Below the pieces are notes generated by a model, which was given only the letters and a program-made list of their open reading frames with translations, ran no database searches and had not been told where the DNA came from. This document shows, piece after piece, positions 24,346 through 36,297 of a stretch of DNA of 64,000 bases; within the stretch, counting starts at the first letter, position 1, and every line of letters begins with the position of its first letter. The translations under genes and the position numbers were made by a program. The stretch is from positions 3,658,001 through 3,722,000 of the forward strand of contig NC_083603.1 in assembly GCF_029168945.1 (NCBI RefSeq). Direction: 5' to 3'. This DNA is from Cannabis sativa (Eukaryota > Streptophyta > Magnoliopsida > Rosales > Cannabaceae).

Positions 24346-24876
24346 AAAAGTCGCACCTTATACAATTAGTTAACAATATTTTTTAAAATTTATTATTTTA
24401 TTATAAATTATTTAAAAAATGATACTTAATTATATTAATTAGTGATACGACACCAAAATAAAATACTAGTCCCTAACAATGGTATGAGAGCTGGGAATAT
24501 ATACTTAATTGCAAATCTATACTACAAGAGTGAACGAAACTAGTCATCTTCACTTACCTTAGTTTAATAAATATTATAGATAATCGCTAATTAATTATAA
24601 GATGATATATCGTAAAAGTGATAGATACTTTAGTGTACCATAATAATGCTCATAATTAAGTGATGAAATTAAGTATTATTGGTATACCCACTTTAAAAGG
24701 CATAGTATCTAACACTTTTTTCGATATTATACTAATGTATCGCAGCGTCATCTATAAAAAGTGTTGTACATCACTAAAATTTAATAGCAATGCTATATAA
24801 TTAATTAATGAGCGGTATACTCTATTATTATTTTAATCATTATTTTAAAATACATATATTTATAGATATATATAAT

Positions 24877-25351
24877 TAGGTATGCACATGGGGCGAGAAA
24901 TTGGCAGGGAGTGCGCCCCCGTCCCCATCCCCACTTAGTTTCCATCGGGGATAGGACAGGAAATCCCCTAATGGGGACGGGGTCGGGGCAGGGAATCCCT
25001 AATAAAAAAATAAAGTTTACAATAAAAATTTCAATATATAAAAATACTAAACTACATAAAAATTACAATATTACACATTAATTATTATTCAATAAATTAA
25101 TTATTATCCAAAACACAACTTTAAATTCACAAAAAGAATACTAATATACTTAAAAAAAAAATACAAACATACATTATAAATTACAAAATATTATTAAAAA
25201 TATACAATAAAATACCAAACTAGTTTCTGTCGTGGTCGGGAGTGTAATTCTCGTCCCTGTTTCGTTTCTCATTTAGACAGAGAAGCCCTGCCCTATTAAA
25301 GACGAATCCCCGACCACAGGATCATGTCTATCGGAAAAATGTGCATCCCTA
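24877..25351. mobile_element. hAT-like MITE with GGGGAT/CCCCGTCC-rich ends
   Basis: Inverted ends TAGGTATGCACAT and ATGTGCATCCCTA enclose GC-rich arms (CCCCCGTCCCCATCCCC, ATGGGGACGGGG; right side GACGAATCCCCGACC) and an AT-rich centre. Such MITEs are widespread in plants. No firm target duplication, because the flanks are TATATA. Confidence 0.6.
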
Positions 25352-26419
25352 TATATGACACATATGTCAAGGAGATCTATAGCTAAAAGAGTAGGTAGGG
25401 GATTTATGTATATCTTTCATGATGCATGCATGCCTTAAACTTTGGAGCTATATATATACCTCTCCTATATATAGCTAAGCTAGGTTAATTTTGAAATTAT
25501 TAATATTCATTACTCAATATTTATATAATACGTACCTTGGATCTTACATCGAAGTAATCGTTAGTTAATTGGTGTTTCTTTTCCTCGTTTAATGCTAAAA
25601 AACTACTTTTACAGAAATTTAGACTATACCCTTAATATAATAATAATACGACAACAATATATAATAATCAACTTTTTCATGACAAAATATATTTTTTTTA
25701 AAAAAAATAATAAAATTAAAATTATGTTCATATTACCATTTTGTTGTTTGTGCATTAATTAATCAATGACTCTTACTTTTCTATATTTTTTGGGAAAGAG
25801 AATATTGCTTTGTTTTTTTTTTTTAATTTATTTTTTTAAATATGTTATATCTTTTTCAATGTATGTATTTAATGTAGTAAATACTATTTTTGTTTACAAG
25901 AAGAAAACACTCTTTTTTCACAATACTACTAGAGTGACGTCATCAATTTTGAAATTATAAAAAAAAAAAAATTAATATTTATTAAAAATTATAAGACACT
26001 CTTTCAACACTTTTCCAAGTTATTCTAGAGAATATTCTTATCTCTTAAAAGGTAGCTATATTAATATAGCTAGATATATACATATACTATGGAACACATA
26101 TATATGGTTATCTACCTCAAAATGCAGTTGTAGCAATAGTAGTATGTATATACTTTATAATAATGTACATATATGTAATTTATTAGTATTATTATATTTT
26201 TATATTATATGATCAAAAGAGATATTAATGTTTAAACTTTGGTAAACCCTTTTGCTTCATTTGGAAATTTTTAATTAAGGTCAATGGTGGGCAACCTTAT
26301 TAGGATTTTATTTCCAAAAAAAATAAATTAAGACTCTAACCTTACGATATTGAAAGTAGGGTTTTAAGTAGGAAAAAAATGTAAGGAAAATGTAAGAAAA
26401 TAAAAAATAAATTCGCATG
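25352..26419. other. AT-rich intergenic DNA
   Basis: No supported gene. The short open frame at 25766-25960 is low-complexity Phe/Leu/Lys text with no family resemblance. Confidence 0.45.
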
Positions 26420-26825
26420 TTTAGTATGAAAATTAAGACTAATCCTGAGTTGAATTTTGCCGCCTAAATTTTCACATGTACTAGATTATGTCTTCTGAAC
26501 TCAAGTCCTAAAAATTAAATTCCCTCTAAACTATTGAGATCGTTGGATTCAAGAATTTTTTATCTAATTTTATATTAGAATCCTAACATAGATGAAAGTT
26601 CATGAGCATGATTTGGTAAATATTAAAATTTGGAGGTAACGAGTTAGTACATATTAAAGTTCAGGAGACACAATGTAATTAGTACATGAACAATCATTGC
26701 ATTAGTAAAATTGAGTAGAATTGGATAAAAGTTCTTAAATCTAACAATCTTAATAGTTTGGGAAAAAATTTTAACAGCATAAAAATTGTAAGGACACAAC
26801 TTAGTACATATCAAAATTAAAATAA
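26420..26825. repeat. Fold-back MITE, family D, copy 2
   Basis: Shares TATTGAGATCGTTGGATTCAAG on the left and TCTTAAATCTAACAATCTTAA on the right, with internal TTTGGTAAATATTAAAAT and GTACATATTAAAGTTCAGGA phrases, as in the 5.0, 30.2 and 63.1 kb copies. Confidence 0.6.
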
Positions 26826-27185
26826 ATACCATTTTAAACCCTATATTTTGTAAAAGTTACTAATCAGACCCTTTATTTTGTTAAATGACAAAATAGATCC
26901 TGTATTTTCTAAAATAGTACAAATTAGACTCAAAACTAATTTTTTATCAAAATAATTTTTAATAATAATCCGATCTAAAAGTGTTATAACAAAACTGTTT
27001 ATATTTTTTATATTTATTCGTGTTAAGAATTATTTTTAAGTTGGTCATATTAAAAAAAATTGTTAAAAATTAAGCTCAGAATCTTATTTTTATCATATTA
27101 GAAAATATAAGATCTATTTTATCATTTAACAAAACAAAAAATCCAATAAATAATTTTTATAAAACACATGGTACAAAATAATAAT
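26826..27185. repeat. Fold-back repeat, family I
   Basis: The left arm (ATACCATTTTAAACCCTATA, TTGTTAAATGACAAAATAGA) is the approximate reverse complement of the right arm (TCTATTTTATCATTTAACAA, ATAAAACACATGGTAC). It directly abuts family D copy 2. Confidence 0.55.
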
Positions 27186-27579
27186 TATCCAAAAACTAAA
27201 AATCTTAATTAACTTATTAAATTGGACAGCCATATGCAACAAAAGGAATGTAATAATATATATAATATAATAAATAGAGAAAGAGCTTAATAATAGGACA
27301 AATTATTATGTAAGGATATTATATGTATAAAGTGTGTTGTCATCACTAAATTCTAAAGGAAGGTACATCTTTTTGTTGGTATTCAAATTGACACACAAAC
27401 AAGATTATTGGTAAAATCATTAGGTAATTTTGAAATAGACAAAGCATAAAAATATTGACCTTATTAATATAAGGAGACATAACTTTTTTGTAGCAGTGTT
27501 TAGCTACCTAGTTAATGCTTAACACAGACACACTACTACTACTACTACACATTCATTATTCATTCATATATATATATAT

Positions 27580-27957
27580 TAAATAGTATTAATTACAATT
27601 TCTTATTATATAACATGTCCATATATTATTTTAAATTAATATTTATTATAATTACAATATCATCCTTCTAAATTTTTAAGAAATTTCAAGTAGTTTAAAG
27701 TATTAAAAACAAAGAACTTGATATTCCAGCTTACTATACGTGCATATTCAGAAAATTTCAAACATATTTTATGTAATGTAAATTATTCGAAATTTTTCAA
27801 AAATTTATAAGAATAATATTGTAAGCATAACAGACACCGCCATAAGAAAATTTTGAAGAATAATGTTGTAAGCATAGCGAACACCGCCATAAGAAAATTT
27901 TGAAAAAAAAATATTCAAACATGTATTTTCGAGCACGAAGATAGTTAGTAACACTCC
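27580..27957. repeat. Fold-back MITE, family E, copy 2 (eroded left end)
   Basis: Shares ACAATATCATCCTTCTAAAT and the complementary ATTTATAAGAATAATATTGTA, then an internal partial duplication (TTGTAAGCATAACAGACACCG then TTGTAAGCATAGCGAACACCG), and the right end GTTAGTAACACTCCTGC. Confidence 0.6.
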
Positions 27958-27995
27958 TGCTAGTCCTATATATTTGTATTTATATATGTATAAAT

Positions 27996-28226
27996 AGGGA
28001 CATGATTTTGTCCCGTGATTGCACTTTCACGGAACGTATTCCGTGATGTACGGCAACCGTTAGATGAGAGAGTTATTTGATCTGAGTGCTGAGATTGATC
28101 TAAGGGTAATTAAAGTAAAAAAATAGTAACGTATCCTGACACTCATCTAATATACCCTGAGACTCATATAATGTACCACGGAATACATTCCGTGAAAGTA
28201 CATTACGGGACAAATTCGTGTTTTAT
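27996..28226. mobile_element. Short MULE-like MITE, family A, copy 2
   Basis: Begins GGGACATGATTTTGTCCCGTG and ends with GGGACAAATTCGTG. The internal GAGAGTTATTTGATCTGAGT and CATCTAATATACC match copy 1. The target duplication is not clear. Confidence 0.65.
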
Positions 28227-28712
28227 ATTATATATATTGGTGTCCTCACCTTTTTCACCGTTTCAGTACTACAAATTTTACTGATTTATATATACGTACG
28301 TACTCTCTATTATATATTGGCAGAAATATGCATTAATTAATATATATGTGTTAGGGTTACTTTTTTGTCCATGCACTTAATTAACTACTCTTTTTTTTAT
28401 CTCTCATGTTTGAAAATTGAAATCAATCTTTTTTAACATTATTATTATTATTATTATTATTGCCTTTATAGACTTAGTCAAAATGCCTGCAAAAATTTGT
28501 CTTCTGATCTCTATAAAGCTGTGTCAATATATATATTTATATACCTTTTTATCTTTATTTATTTATTAAATATTTACTTACTTTTGGAACCAGCAGAGTG
28601 TTTAAATGGAAAATCTTATCATGCGTAACTAGAATATTTGGTACAAAAATTATTACAAAAAACAAAATTGGATTGATTTTAAAATATATGTGAGGGAATT
28701 ATATATATATAT

Positions 28713-29967
28713 AGGGATATTGGCGGCTAAACCCCCCAAACTTTTGGGTTTGTGACAGTTAACCACCAAAACTCAAATTTTGGCGGCTAAACTACCTGAA
28801 CTCCACTTCCGTTTTGTTCTGCACACCTCCGTCCAAGAATCACAGTTAAGTGCCACGGTGGACTGTCCACGTGTACACACTTGTACACGTGGCAAGTTTT
28901 TAGTGGCCCACGTAATATTAATTTTAAAAAATATTTTTTAAAAAATTAAAAAATCAGATTAAAAAAATTATTTTTTTTTTAACTTTTTTTTTCCTTTTTC
29001 TTTTTTCTCTTTTTCTTTTTCTTTCTCTTTCTTCTCGACAGAATCCCCCTCCCCTAACCCTTCTTCTTCTTCTTCTTCTTCTTCTTCTGCCATTAGTTTG
29101 GCCTTCCCACCAGTAGTTTGGCCGCTGGCAGTGAGAATGACGATCCCGACCCATTTGGACACAGCCCTGTCGATCAAATCCAATGCAGCATCATCACCCA
29201 AGACATTCTCGGGGTCCAACTGGAGTACAAAATTGGGAACTTTGATCTCAGGTCGCTTGTAGCCCCTGGGGAAAAGAGTCCTTGGCGGGTCTTGCCTTTT
29301 CAGGTCCCATCGACGGTAAAAGAGTACGGCGGGGGTGGTGTTTGAAGCGAGATGGGTGGATTTGCAGAAATGGGGTTGGGATGAATCGGGGTGGGGTTTC
29401 TGGGTACTGGGTGGGGGGGTTTGTCGATCTCAACGATGGTGGCTCATCGGAGCAGGGATCAGAGCCGCGTGTGGCTGCCAGAGAAGGAGAGAGAGAGAGC
29501 TCTGAGGGAGAGTGAAGAAAAGAAGAAGAGGAGGGCTAGGATTTTGGTTGGGGGTTTTGGTCTTGCACGCAGGAAAAGAAGAAGAAGAAGAAGAAAAGAA
29601 AAAAAAAAAGAAAAGGAAAGAAAAAAAGAAAAAAAAAACAAAATATTTTTTTTATAATTTATTTATTTTTTATAATTTTTAAATATTTATAATAATTTTT
29701 TAAAATATTTTTTTCTGTTTTTTTAATTTTTTTAAATATTTATAATTATTTTTTAAAATTAATATTACGTGGGCCACTAAAAACTTGCCACGTGTACAAG
29801 TGTGTACACGTGGACAGTCCACCGTGGCACTTAACTGTGATTCTTGGACGGAGGTGTGCAGAACAAAACGGAAGTGGAGTTCAGGTAGTTTAGCCGCCAA
29901 AATTTGAGTTTTGGTGGTTAACTGTCACAAACCCAAAAGTTTGGGGGGTTTAGCCGCCAATATCCCT
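28713..29967. mobile_element. Pack-MULE-like element with long TIRs and captured gene piece
   Basis: A 1255-bp element whose ends are near-perfect inverted repeats of about 250 bp: AGGGATATTGGCGGCTAAAC at the left and GTTTAGCCGCCAATATCCCT at the right. Matched landmarks inside include CCACGTGTACAC, GCCACGTGTACAAG and ACGTGGGCCACTAAAAAC. Further in, a pyrimidine tract (28970-29085) faces a purine tract (29575-29640), so pairing may extend to 330 bp or more. The flanks are (TA)n, so the expected 9-bp duplication cannot be resolved. There is no transposase. The GC-richer middle (about 29090-29570) carries a minus-strand fragment of the FZL gene, the hallmark of a Pack-MULE. Confidence 0.8.
29095..29470 (-). 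pseudogene. FZL: Captured fragment of FZL (FZO-like chloroplast GTPase), 5' exon part
   Basis: On the minus strand, one frame reads QDPPRTLFPRGYKRPEIKVP followed by NFVLQLDPENVLGDDAALDL and IDRAVSKWVGIVIL (about 29300 down to 29140). From knowledge of the family this is the start of the thiamine-phosphate-synthase-like N-terminal domain of FZL, a dynamin-like GTPase that shapes thylakoid membranes. Upstream sequence to about 29450 is Pro/Ser/Thr/His-rich in the same frame, like a transit peptide, but has an in-frame TGA. Beyond it is a CT-rich stretch like a 5' UTR. The similarity stops at ASGQTTGGKAK, where it runs into a GAAGAA repeat. No GTPase domain is present. A chimeric transcript is possible, a functional FZL is not. 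Confidence 0.75.
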
Positions 29968-30144
29968 ATATATATATACAAGTTTTTTTTAAAATAAATT
30001 AATAAATAAAAAAAATGGTCCCAACTGTAATTTCCTCAGGAGCCATGCTTCCGTATGGTTTAAGTTTACACATTATTACTTGTTGTAGATCAACACTCAC
30101 ATAAATAAATAAAAAGCTTTAATTTATTCAATGAAATCTATTTA

Positions 30145-30145
<1 letters not shown>

Positions 30146-30188
<43 letters not shown>
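30146..30188 (+). repeat. (TTA)n microsatellite
   Basis: About 14 ATT units. Family D copy 3 follows directly, and a few more TTA units lie on its other side, so the MITE seems to sit in or have generated this tract. Confidence 0.9.
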
Positions 30189-30585
30189 GGCTAATTAAAA
30201 TTTTTGCCTCTTCAACTTTGACATGTACTAAATTATGCTCCCTGAACTATTAAGATCGTTAAAAATATCCCTTAACTATTGAAATTGTTAGATTTAAGGA
30301 CTTTTGTCAAATTTTATTCAATTTTACTATTTTAAAGATTGTTTATGTACTAAATCATGCTCCCAAACTTTGATATCTACCAAATCATGCTTCTCGAACT
30401 TTGACATGTACTAAATTATGTCCTCTGAACTTTCATCTATGTTAGACTTTTTTACTAAAATTGGAAAAAAGTCCTTAAATCCAACAATCTCAATAGTTCA
30501 GGAGACATTTTTAACGACCTTAAAAGTTTAAGGGACATGATTTTGTATATGTCAAAGTTCAAGGGGTAGAAATCTTAATTAGTCT
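30189..30585. mobile_element. Fold-back MITE, family D, copy 3 (best preserved)
   Basis: The arms are complementary for about 140 bp: GGCTAATTAAAATTTTTGCC at the left and GGTAGAAATCTTAATTAGTC at the right, then AACTTTGACATGTACTAAAT versus TTTTGTATATGTCAAAGTTC. TTA repeats flank both sides, compatible with a 3-bp TTA duplication but not proof of it. Confidence 0.65.
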
Positions 30586-31054
30586 TATTATTATTATTAG
30601 AGAACTTGAGCCATTGCACAAGGATTTTTATTTTTTAAGGTCTAATTATGAAAAGGTATATTTTTTTTCTATCATACTACATAAATAAAAAATTTATAAT
30701 TAAACGTTTAGAATGTATCATGAAAAAAAAAAACTGGTAATAAAATTATAATTTAATGCATATAATTTTCTTTTAATAAAGGATTTAATTTTAAACTTTT
30801 GCTCGAGGCCCCAAAAATACATGGGTCGGCCGACTAGCAAGAAGTGGTTTCATTAAAGCTACTTAATTACAAAGAGAAGAGTTATTTGGTACTTTAAAGT
30901 ATTTAATATATTATATTGATATAATGTTTTATAATTAGTTAATATGTTTTTTTATTAAATTAAAATATGTGAAATTTAATATTAAAGTGTAATTTTAGAA
31001 TATATATGTCATCTCATAGTTGACACCTTAAGAGTTGTTTAATATAGGAGAAAG
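30586..31054. other. AT-rich intergenic DNA
   Basis: No supported gene. Confidence 0.4.
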
Positions 31055-31486
31055 TGTTGGATTGTGGAGGGTATTTGAAACTCTTGTTTCTTGTAATTTT
31101 TTTTATGAAAATGTACTATAAAATGTATAAGTGGGTGCATGTTCTTTATATTTTATGAAAAAAATTTAACAAGTCTTATATTTTAGGGGCAGAATTAGGT
31201 AGTGTGAAAAGTATATGAGACAAATGTAAAATTTAAACACAATGAGCATTGTATTATCAATAATAATAAACACAATTAATGCTTATAAACATCCCAAATC
31301 AATCATTTTATTTAGGACGTTAAATAATAATAAACATACCTCAATATTTAGTATTCTCTATTTGTGTGTCTCTTTGATTCACCATAACACCGAACTGCTA
31401 TAAATAGCAGCTACAATTGTAAAGTTGACTCATTCAGAAAATTTAATAAAGAAAAGTCATTTTCAAATTCAAACTCTCTTAACTTG
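31055..31486 (+). repeat. Probable copia 5' LTR
   Basis: Starts TGTTGGATTGTGG, has a promoter-like GCTATAAATAGCAG (31397-31410), and ends just before the primer-binding site TTGGTATCAGAAG (31486-31498). No partner LTR is present. The start is a guess. Confidence 0.45.
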
Positions 31487-32205
31487 GTATCAGAAGTCGA
31501 AGGTTCTTCCATGGCTTCCTCCGGCAACAATGATTTAGCCAACACCTTTGTTGTTCCCACAACAATGTTTCTCCCTCCACTTCGCCTAAATCGTAACAAC
31601 TACTTCTTCTGGCATTCTCAGGTGCTTCCAGCTATATGGGCTCACGATCTTGAATAGATTCTTCTCAATCAAACTCCCCCACAACCATGAATTCGTTAAG
31701 CTCTTGAGCAAACAACAATGGTGAGCAACCTTGAATTCACTCAATGGATGAGATTAGATCAATTTCTTCTTTCTTGGCTAATATCTTCCATCTCTGAAAT
31801 TATGCTGGGTCATGTTATCAATTGCACCTCTGCTCATGAGCTATGGTACACTCTTGAACAACTGTTTGGAACAACATCATGAGCTCGTCTTATACATCTG
31901 ATGAGTCAACTACAGAACACCAAGAAAGGTTCACTGCAAGTTGATGAATACCTCCTGAAGATGAAAAATCTGGTTGATGGCTTAAGAGCAGCTAGAAGCC
32001 CCATCACTGATGACCAACTCATTCTATATGTTCTTGCTGGTTTGCGACCTAAATATGAATTTGTAGTTGTTAATCTTACCTACTGAGATCACTTTACTAT
32101 TCAAGAAGTTCAATTCTTGCTGCAAAATCATGAAACTCGAATTGAATCCAATGTTGTCTCCCTTAACTTTGATCTTACTAGTGCATTTGTCAACTACACT
32201 TGTAA
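31487..32205 (+). pseudogene. Truncated copia gag
   Basis: The PBS-like TGGTATCAGAAGTC is followed by an ATG at 31511 (MASSGNNDLANTFVV, then LRLNRNNYFFWHSQVLPAIW). Premature stops follow, then typical copia Gag (UBN2) text: FTQWMRLDQFLLSWLISSIS, HELWYTLEQLFGT, and the open segment 31901-32086 (NTKKGSLQVDEYLLKMKNLV ... VLAGLRPKYEFVV). It stops abruptly near 32205 at an A/T-rich repeat. No protease, integrase or RT. Confidence 0.8.
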
Positions 32206-32450
32206 TTTTTTTTTTAAAAAAAAAATCTTAATAGTTTACAATGTTAAAAATAAATTTTAAATATTATATGGTTTTTCTTTAACATATTGTAAATAACTGT
32301 TTAAATCTTATTTTTTTAGCATTATAAACTATTTAGAATTTTTGAAAAATTTATAGATAGTTTTATGTTGACCAAAAAAAATTCTTTGCCACCCAAATAA
32401 ATAGAGAATATACTAAAACGATCCTTTTAAAAGTGTACTATAGATTTTTT
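32206..32450. repeat. Fold-back MITE, family F, partial copy
   Basis: Contains the family phrases TAGCATTATAAACTATTTAG, AAAAATTTATAG and CCTTTTAAAAGTGTACTATAG, but lacks a clear left end. It replaces the rest of the copia gag. Confidence 0.4.
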
Positions 32451-34229
32451 TTTTAATATATATATTATTTATATAAACCTTTATTTTGTGGGGTATAGCA
32501 CTTTTCTCACTAAATGGGCTTTATATCCTTTCTATGGAGAGAAGTTGAAGAATATCCATTTTTTATACATTAATTAAATTTTACTTCCAAATAAAATTTA
32601 ATTCAAACATACATTTCTTTATGAGTATTGTATCTAAACTATCCTCACACACTCACATAATTATAAGACATAATTTCAAACATAATATTCTTTGTAGTAG
32701 ATGTGTAGGTTTGTAAGAAAATTCGGGTAAAATTTTGATTAGAGAATAATAAAAATTATCGTGAAGTGATAAGTATAAAATTGGTAGAGTAATTGAAAAA
32801 AAAAAAAAGTAAACATAATAGAATTTACAAAAAAGAGTAAAAATTAAAAACATCAAATTAAAAGAAATATATAGTGTAATTTCCTCTATCAATTTGCTAA
32901 ACTCAGTTCTCAATTCTCATCAAGTCATCAAAACCTAAACTTAATTAAAAATTCAGATGCAAACATCACTACTTCCATATGCTTAATTATTACACATTTT
33001 AATTAGTTAAAGTAATAATTAAGTCATATCTCAAAATGAACAATGATCATCACAATTATATTATATGCAAATAATAGTTTCAAAAATTGTAATTAATTCA
33101 CATATATATGGTTAAAAAAAACACAGCACAAGTATAACACTGAGAAAAACAAGAATTATAATTAAGAAAGAGATGTGTCAGCATACATTCTAGTTGTCAA
33201 ATATTTTGCCCAGATTAATTCTTATTATTATAATTTATTTTTATTTTATTTTTACAGTCTTTTGATTTATATCAATATTAATATTCCTTTATGATCGGAA
33301 TATATAATAATGCATTCTCAAATTCATGGTTATCATTTCTGAAATATATATATACACACATCACATTCATAAAAGCAATGAAAACTCTATATCACAATTT
33401 ATATATTTAATTATATAATAAAAATATAGCTATTTTCCAAAAAAAAAAAATGGTCCCCTAATTGTAATTTTGTGAATTTCACAGCTGTGTGTATTACTAT
33501 TATTTGTTCACATTCAAAGGATTTTATTTCATTATTATGTGGTTCATATGTATTTTTGGAGTCAAGAATAAGTGAAAGAAGGAAAAAAAAAAAAAAAGAG
33601 TTTAAACTTTGTATATAATGTTGAGTGTGACATTTTCATATATATTTTTTTTTTTCATAGTACGGAAAAAGAATCATCATAATGTTGGAAAAGTTTATTA
33701 TATAAAAAAAAAAAATATTAGACATTAGGGTTTTTTATTATATATTTAAATTAGACATGCATTTTTCACATACTCATAATTCTCATAACAAAAGAAATTA
33801 AGTTTTATATACTACAATCAAATAATCATAGTTGATCAATTATTAAGTACTAATCCTATTATATGAAATTTCTTACAAAATTTATAGTCATATATATTGC
33901 AAATAAATTTTCTAAATCAAAAGGATTAAAAGGGGGTAACTAATATATCAAATATTTACTTGTAATTAAATTTGTAATATATAATAAGTGTGTTTAAGAA
34001 AGAGAATATTGTATTGTCAATTTTATTACTGCAATAATGGCAGAATGCATGGTGTGGTGTTTATCTACATTCTTCCATTAATTATATTGATGCCATTTTT
34101 CACCAGAGTCTTATTTCTGTCATGACATCATATGAATCAGAGAACATATATATAAATATAAAATTTATATTTATATATATATAAATATCATTTTCTTACA
34201 TTTTCTTTTTCTATTTCCCATATATAATC
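32451..34229. other. AT-rich intergenic DNA
   Basis: No supported gene. The frame at 32653-32913 on the minus strand is Phe/Tyr/Leu-rich low-complexity text. Confidence 0.45.
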
Positions 34230-34245
34230 TACCGACCTATAATTT

Positions 34246-35482
34246 TTTTTAAAAAATAAAAATAAATAAATAAGCTTAGTTATATATTAGAAAGATATTA
34301 AACCTCATGGTCATTATACAAAATGTTCTCCGGTAAAGAGTTGATCGGAATGGATCCGTACATCTGGTGCGTAAAAGCCTATTTAGCCACATTATGGCCG
34401 CAAAGTTACAAGACCTACTAATATTCGAAAAATTACAACATATGAAATAAGGAGAAGACTTAGTACAAAAAGAGACATAGTTCTCTAGAGCCCAATAGGA
34501 CGCCTTCCCATTAAGGGCATTGATCAGTAGTCTCGAGTCACTCTCCATAATAATATACTTATACTGTAGCTCCATCGCAACAGACACCGCCAAGCAACAG
34601 GCTGCAGCTTCTCCACAAAGAGCATCAGAGAAATCCAACCGGGACGTGTGAATACTAATCACCCTTCCCAGATGATTCCTTGCAACAACAGTTGTACACA
34701 TACTCTCTAAGCCCACACGAACATCACAGTTAAATTTGATCCAATCCAGAGGTGGTGGAATCTAGCTTTCCCTCAACAATGGCGAACGACTAAGCAAAAG
34801 AGTAGTATGTAGCTCTGCAAAAGAAGAACAAATAATGTCAATACAATGCAAAACATCAGGAGGGCTATTGTTGTGAACCACATCATTACGCATCCGCCAG
34901 ATATTGTCAACAACAATAGAAGCATAGAGAAAGACATCCTCGGCCCTGACACCCCTGTTGTTAAGGTTCCAAATGAACTTCACCCAATCCCAAACTCGAA
35001 TACCAGACTCACACACCGGAAAAATTCCCCAAGGTGACGAACGCCACAAGTGCATCGCCACATCACAAGTTAGAAATAGATGTTCCATGGTTTCCTCCCC
35101 CACTCCACATAAAGGACATCTAGTATCCTCAATTAGAAATCCTCTACCAATTACTGCTCGAACCGGAAGAGCTTGAGAGAGGATGCACCACCAGAGAACT
35201 TTATGACGCTCCATAATGTTACTATTCCAAAGTTTATTGATCCAAAGAGTTGGAGCGACGTCACAGTAAGGCGCTCTATCCAAAGCTTAGGCTAGATAAG
35301 CTGATTTACAAGAGAATCGCCCATTACTCTCCAAAGTCCATAGCCAACTATCCTTGCCACTACCAGGAGGTTTTCCATCCTTGAGAATAGCAGAAACGTC
35401 TCATGGTCGAAAAGACAAATTAGCTTATCAATATCCCACCTACCCTAGGTGACAAGAGATCAGCAACACAATTGTTATCCTT
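34246..35482 (-). mobile_element. 5'-truncated LINE with zf-RVT and RNase H-like end, 16-bp TSD
   Basis: Perfect 16-bp target duplication TACCGACCTATAATTT at 34230-34245 and 35483-35498. The element is on the minus strand with its A-rich tail at 34246-34270. From its 5' end: a broken RT C-terminal segment (35480-35285), then an open zf-RVT segment (35283-34762: LWINKLWNSNIMERHKVLWW, CPLCGVGEETMEHLFLTC, WDWVKFIW). Next is an RNase H-like part (34716-34330: GEAAACCLAVSVAMELQYKY, IIMESDSRLLINALNG), and after a frameshift the C-terminus PENILYNDHEV. That C-terminus matches LINE tails at 38.8 and 56.1 kb, so they are one family. There is no endonuclease or intact RT, so the copy is immobile. Confidence 0.88.
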
Positions 35483-35498
35483 TACCGACCTATAATTT

Positions 35499-35754
35499 CA
35501 ACTTATATAAATATTCTTAGAAAGTAAAAGTAACAAAATTATTTTAAAAAATAATTATCCAATGAGCCTAGTGGTATAAATGGGTGGATGAAATAAAGTA
35601 CATGTAAATATTATTTTTTAATAATAATAATAGTGACTAAAAAGTTTAATTAATAAGTACTTCTTTTTATAATTAGATTTCTATACAAAATACTTAATTT
35701 TGCTAAAACAATTTATTTTCTCCCAAAGTTTTTTTCTTCTAAATTTATAATTGG
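35499..35754. other. AT-rich spacer
   Basis: Nothing recognised. Confidence 0.4.
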
Positions 35755-36065
35755 GATTATTTCACAAATACACAAAAACAATAAAAAAAATTACAAAAAT
35801 ACAGTTTTACAAAATTTTAAATATTTTTACGATTTTTTTTATTTTATTTACAGAAAATACTGTCTTTTTTTGCTGTACACTTGTTAATTTTTTGTTATAT
35901 GTATGTTATTTTTTGTTGTTGTTTTGATGTTATTTTCATGTTACTTTTATGTATTTTTCTTAGTGTTTTCGTGTTGTTTTTATGGAAAACCGTAAAAATG
36001 TAAAAAAAAAAATCTGTAAACGTAAAAATGTAATTTTTTATGTAATTATTCCTTTATAATTTTGG
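35755..36065. repeat. Repeat family H, copy 1
   Basis: Starts GGGATTATTTCACAAA, ends ATGTAATTATTCCTTT, with inner AAAATTTTAAATATTTTTACG and GTTATTTTTTGTTGTTGTTTT text. It aligns along its length with 53.2-53.5 kb. The termini are weakly inverted (GGATTATTTCACA versus TATGTAATTATTCC). Confidence 0.55.
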
Positions 36066-36297
36066 GTGAATTGTTACATTTTTACAGTTTTTTCTTTTGT
36101 TTGATTTTGGATAGTTGTTGTGATGTATATTATTGTTATGCTTCTTATTTAGTTATTATTTTGGATTGAGGCAAAATTGCTTTAGAATTATTTTTCTTTT
36201 AGGCCATATTTTTTTATTAAAAATTTAAAAATATAGTTTACAAACTTGATGTCTCACACTTTATAGAAAAAAAAAGAGATAAAATAGTTTAATATTT

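Noticed and set aside
29118..29657. Plus-strand frames within the Pack-MULE
   Set aside because: Shadows of the minus-strand FZL fragment and of the purine tract; no domain.
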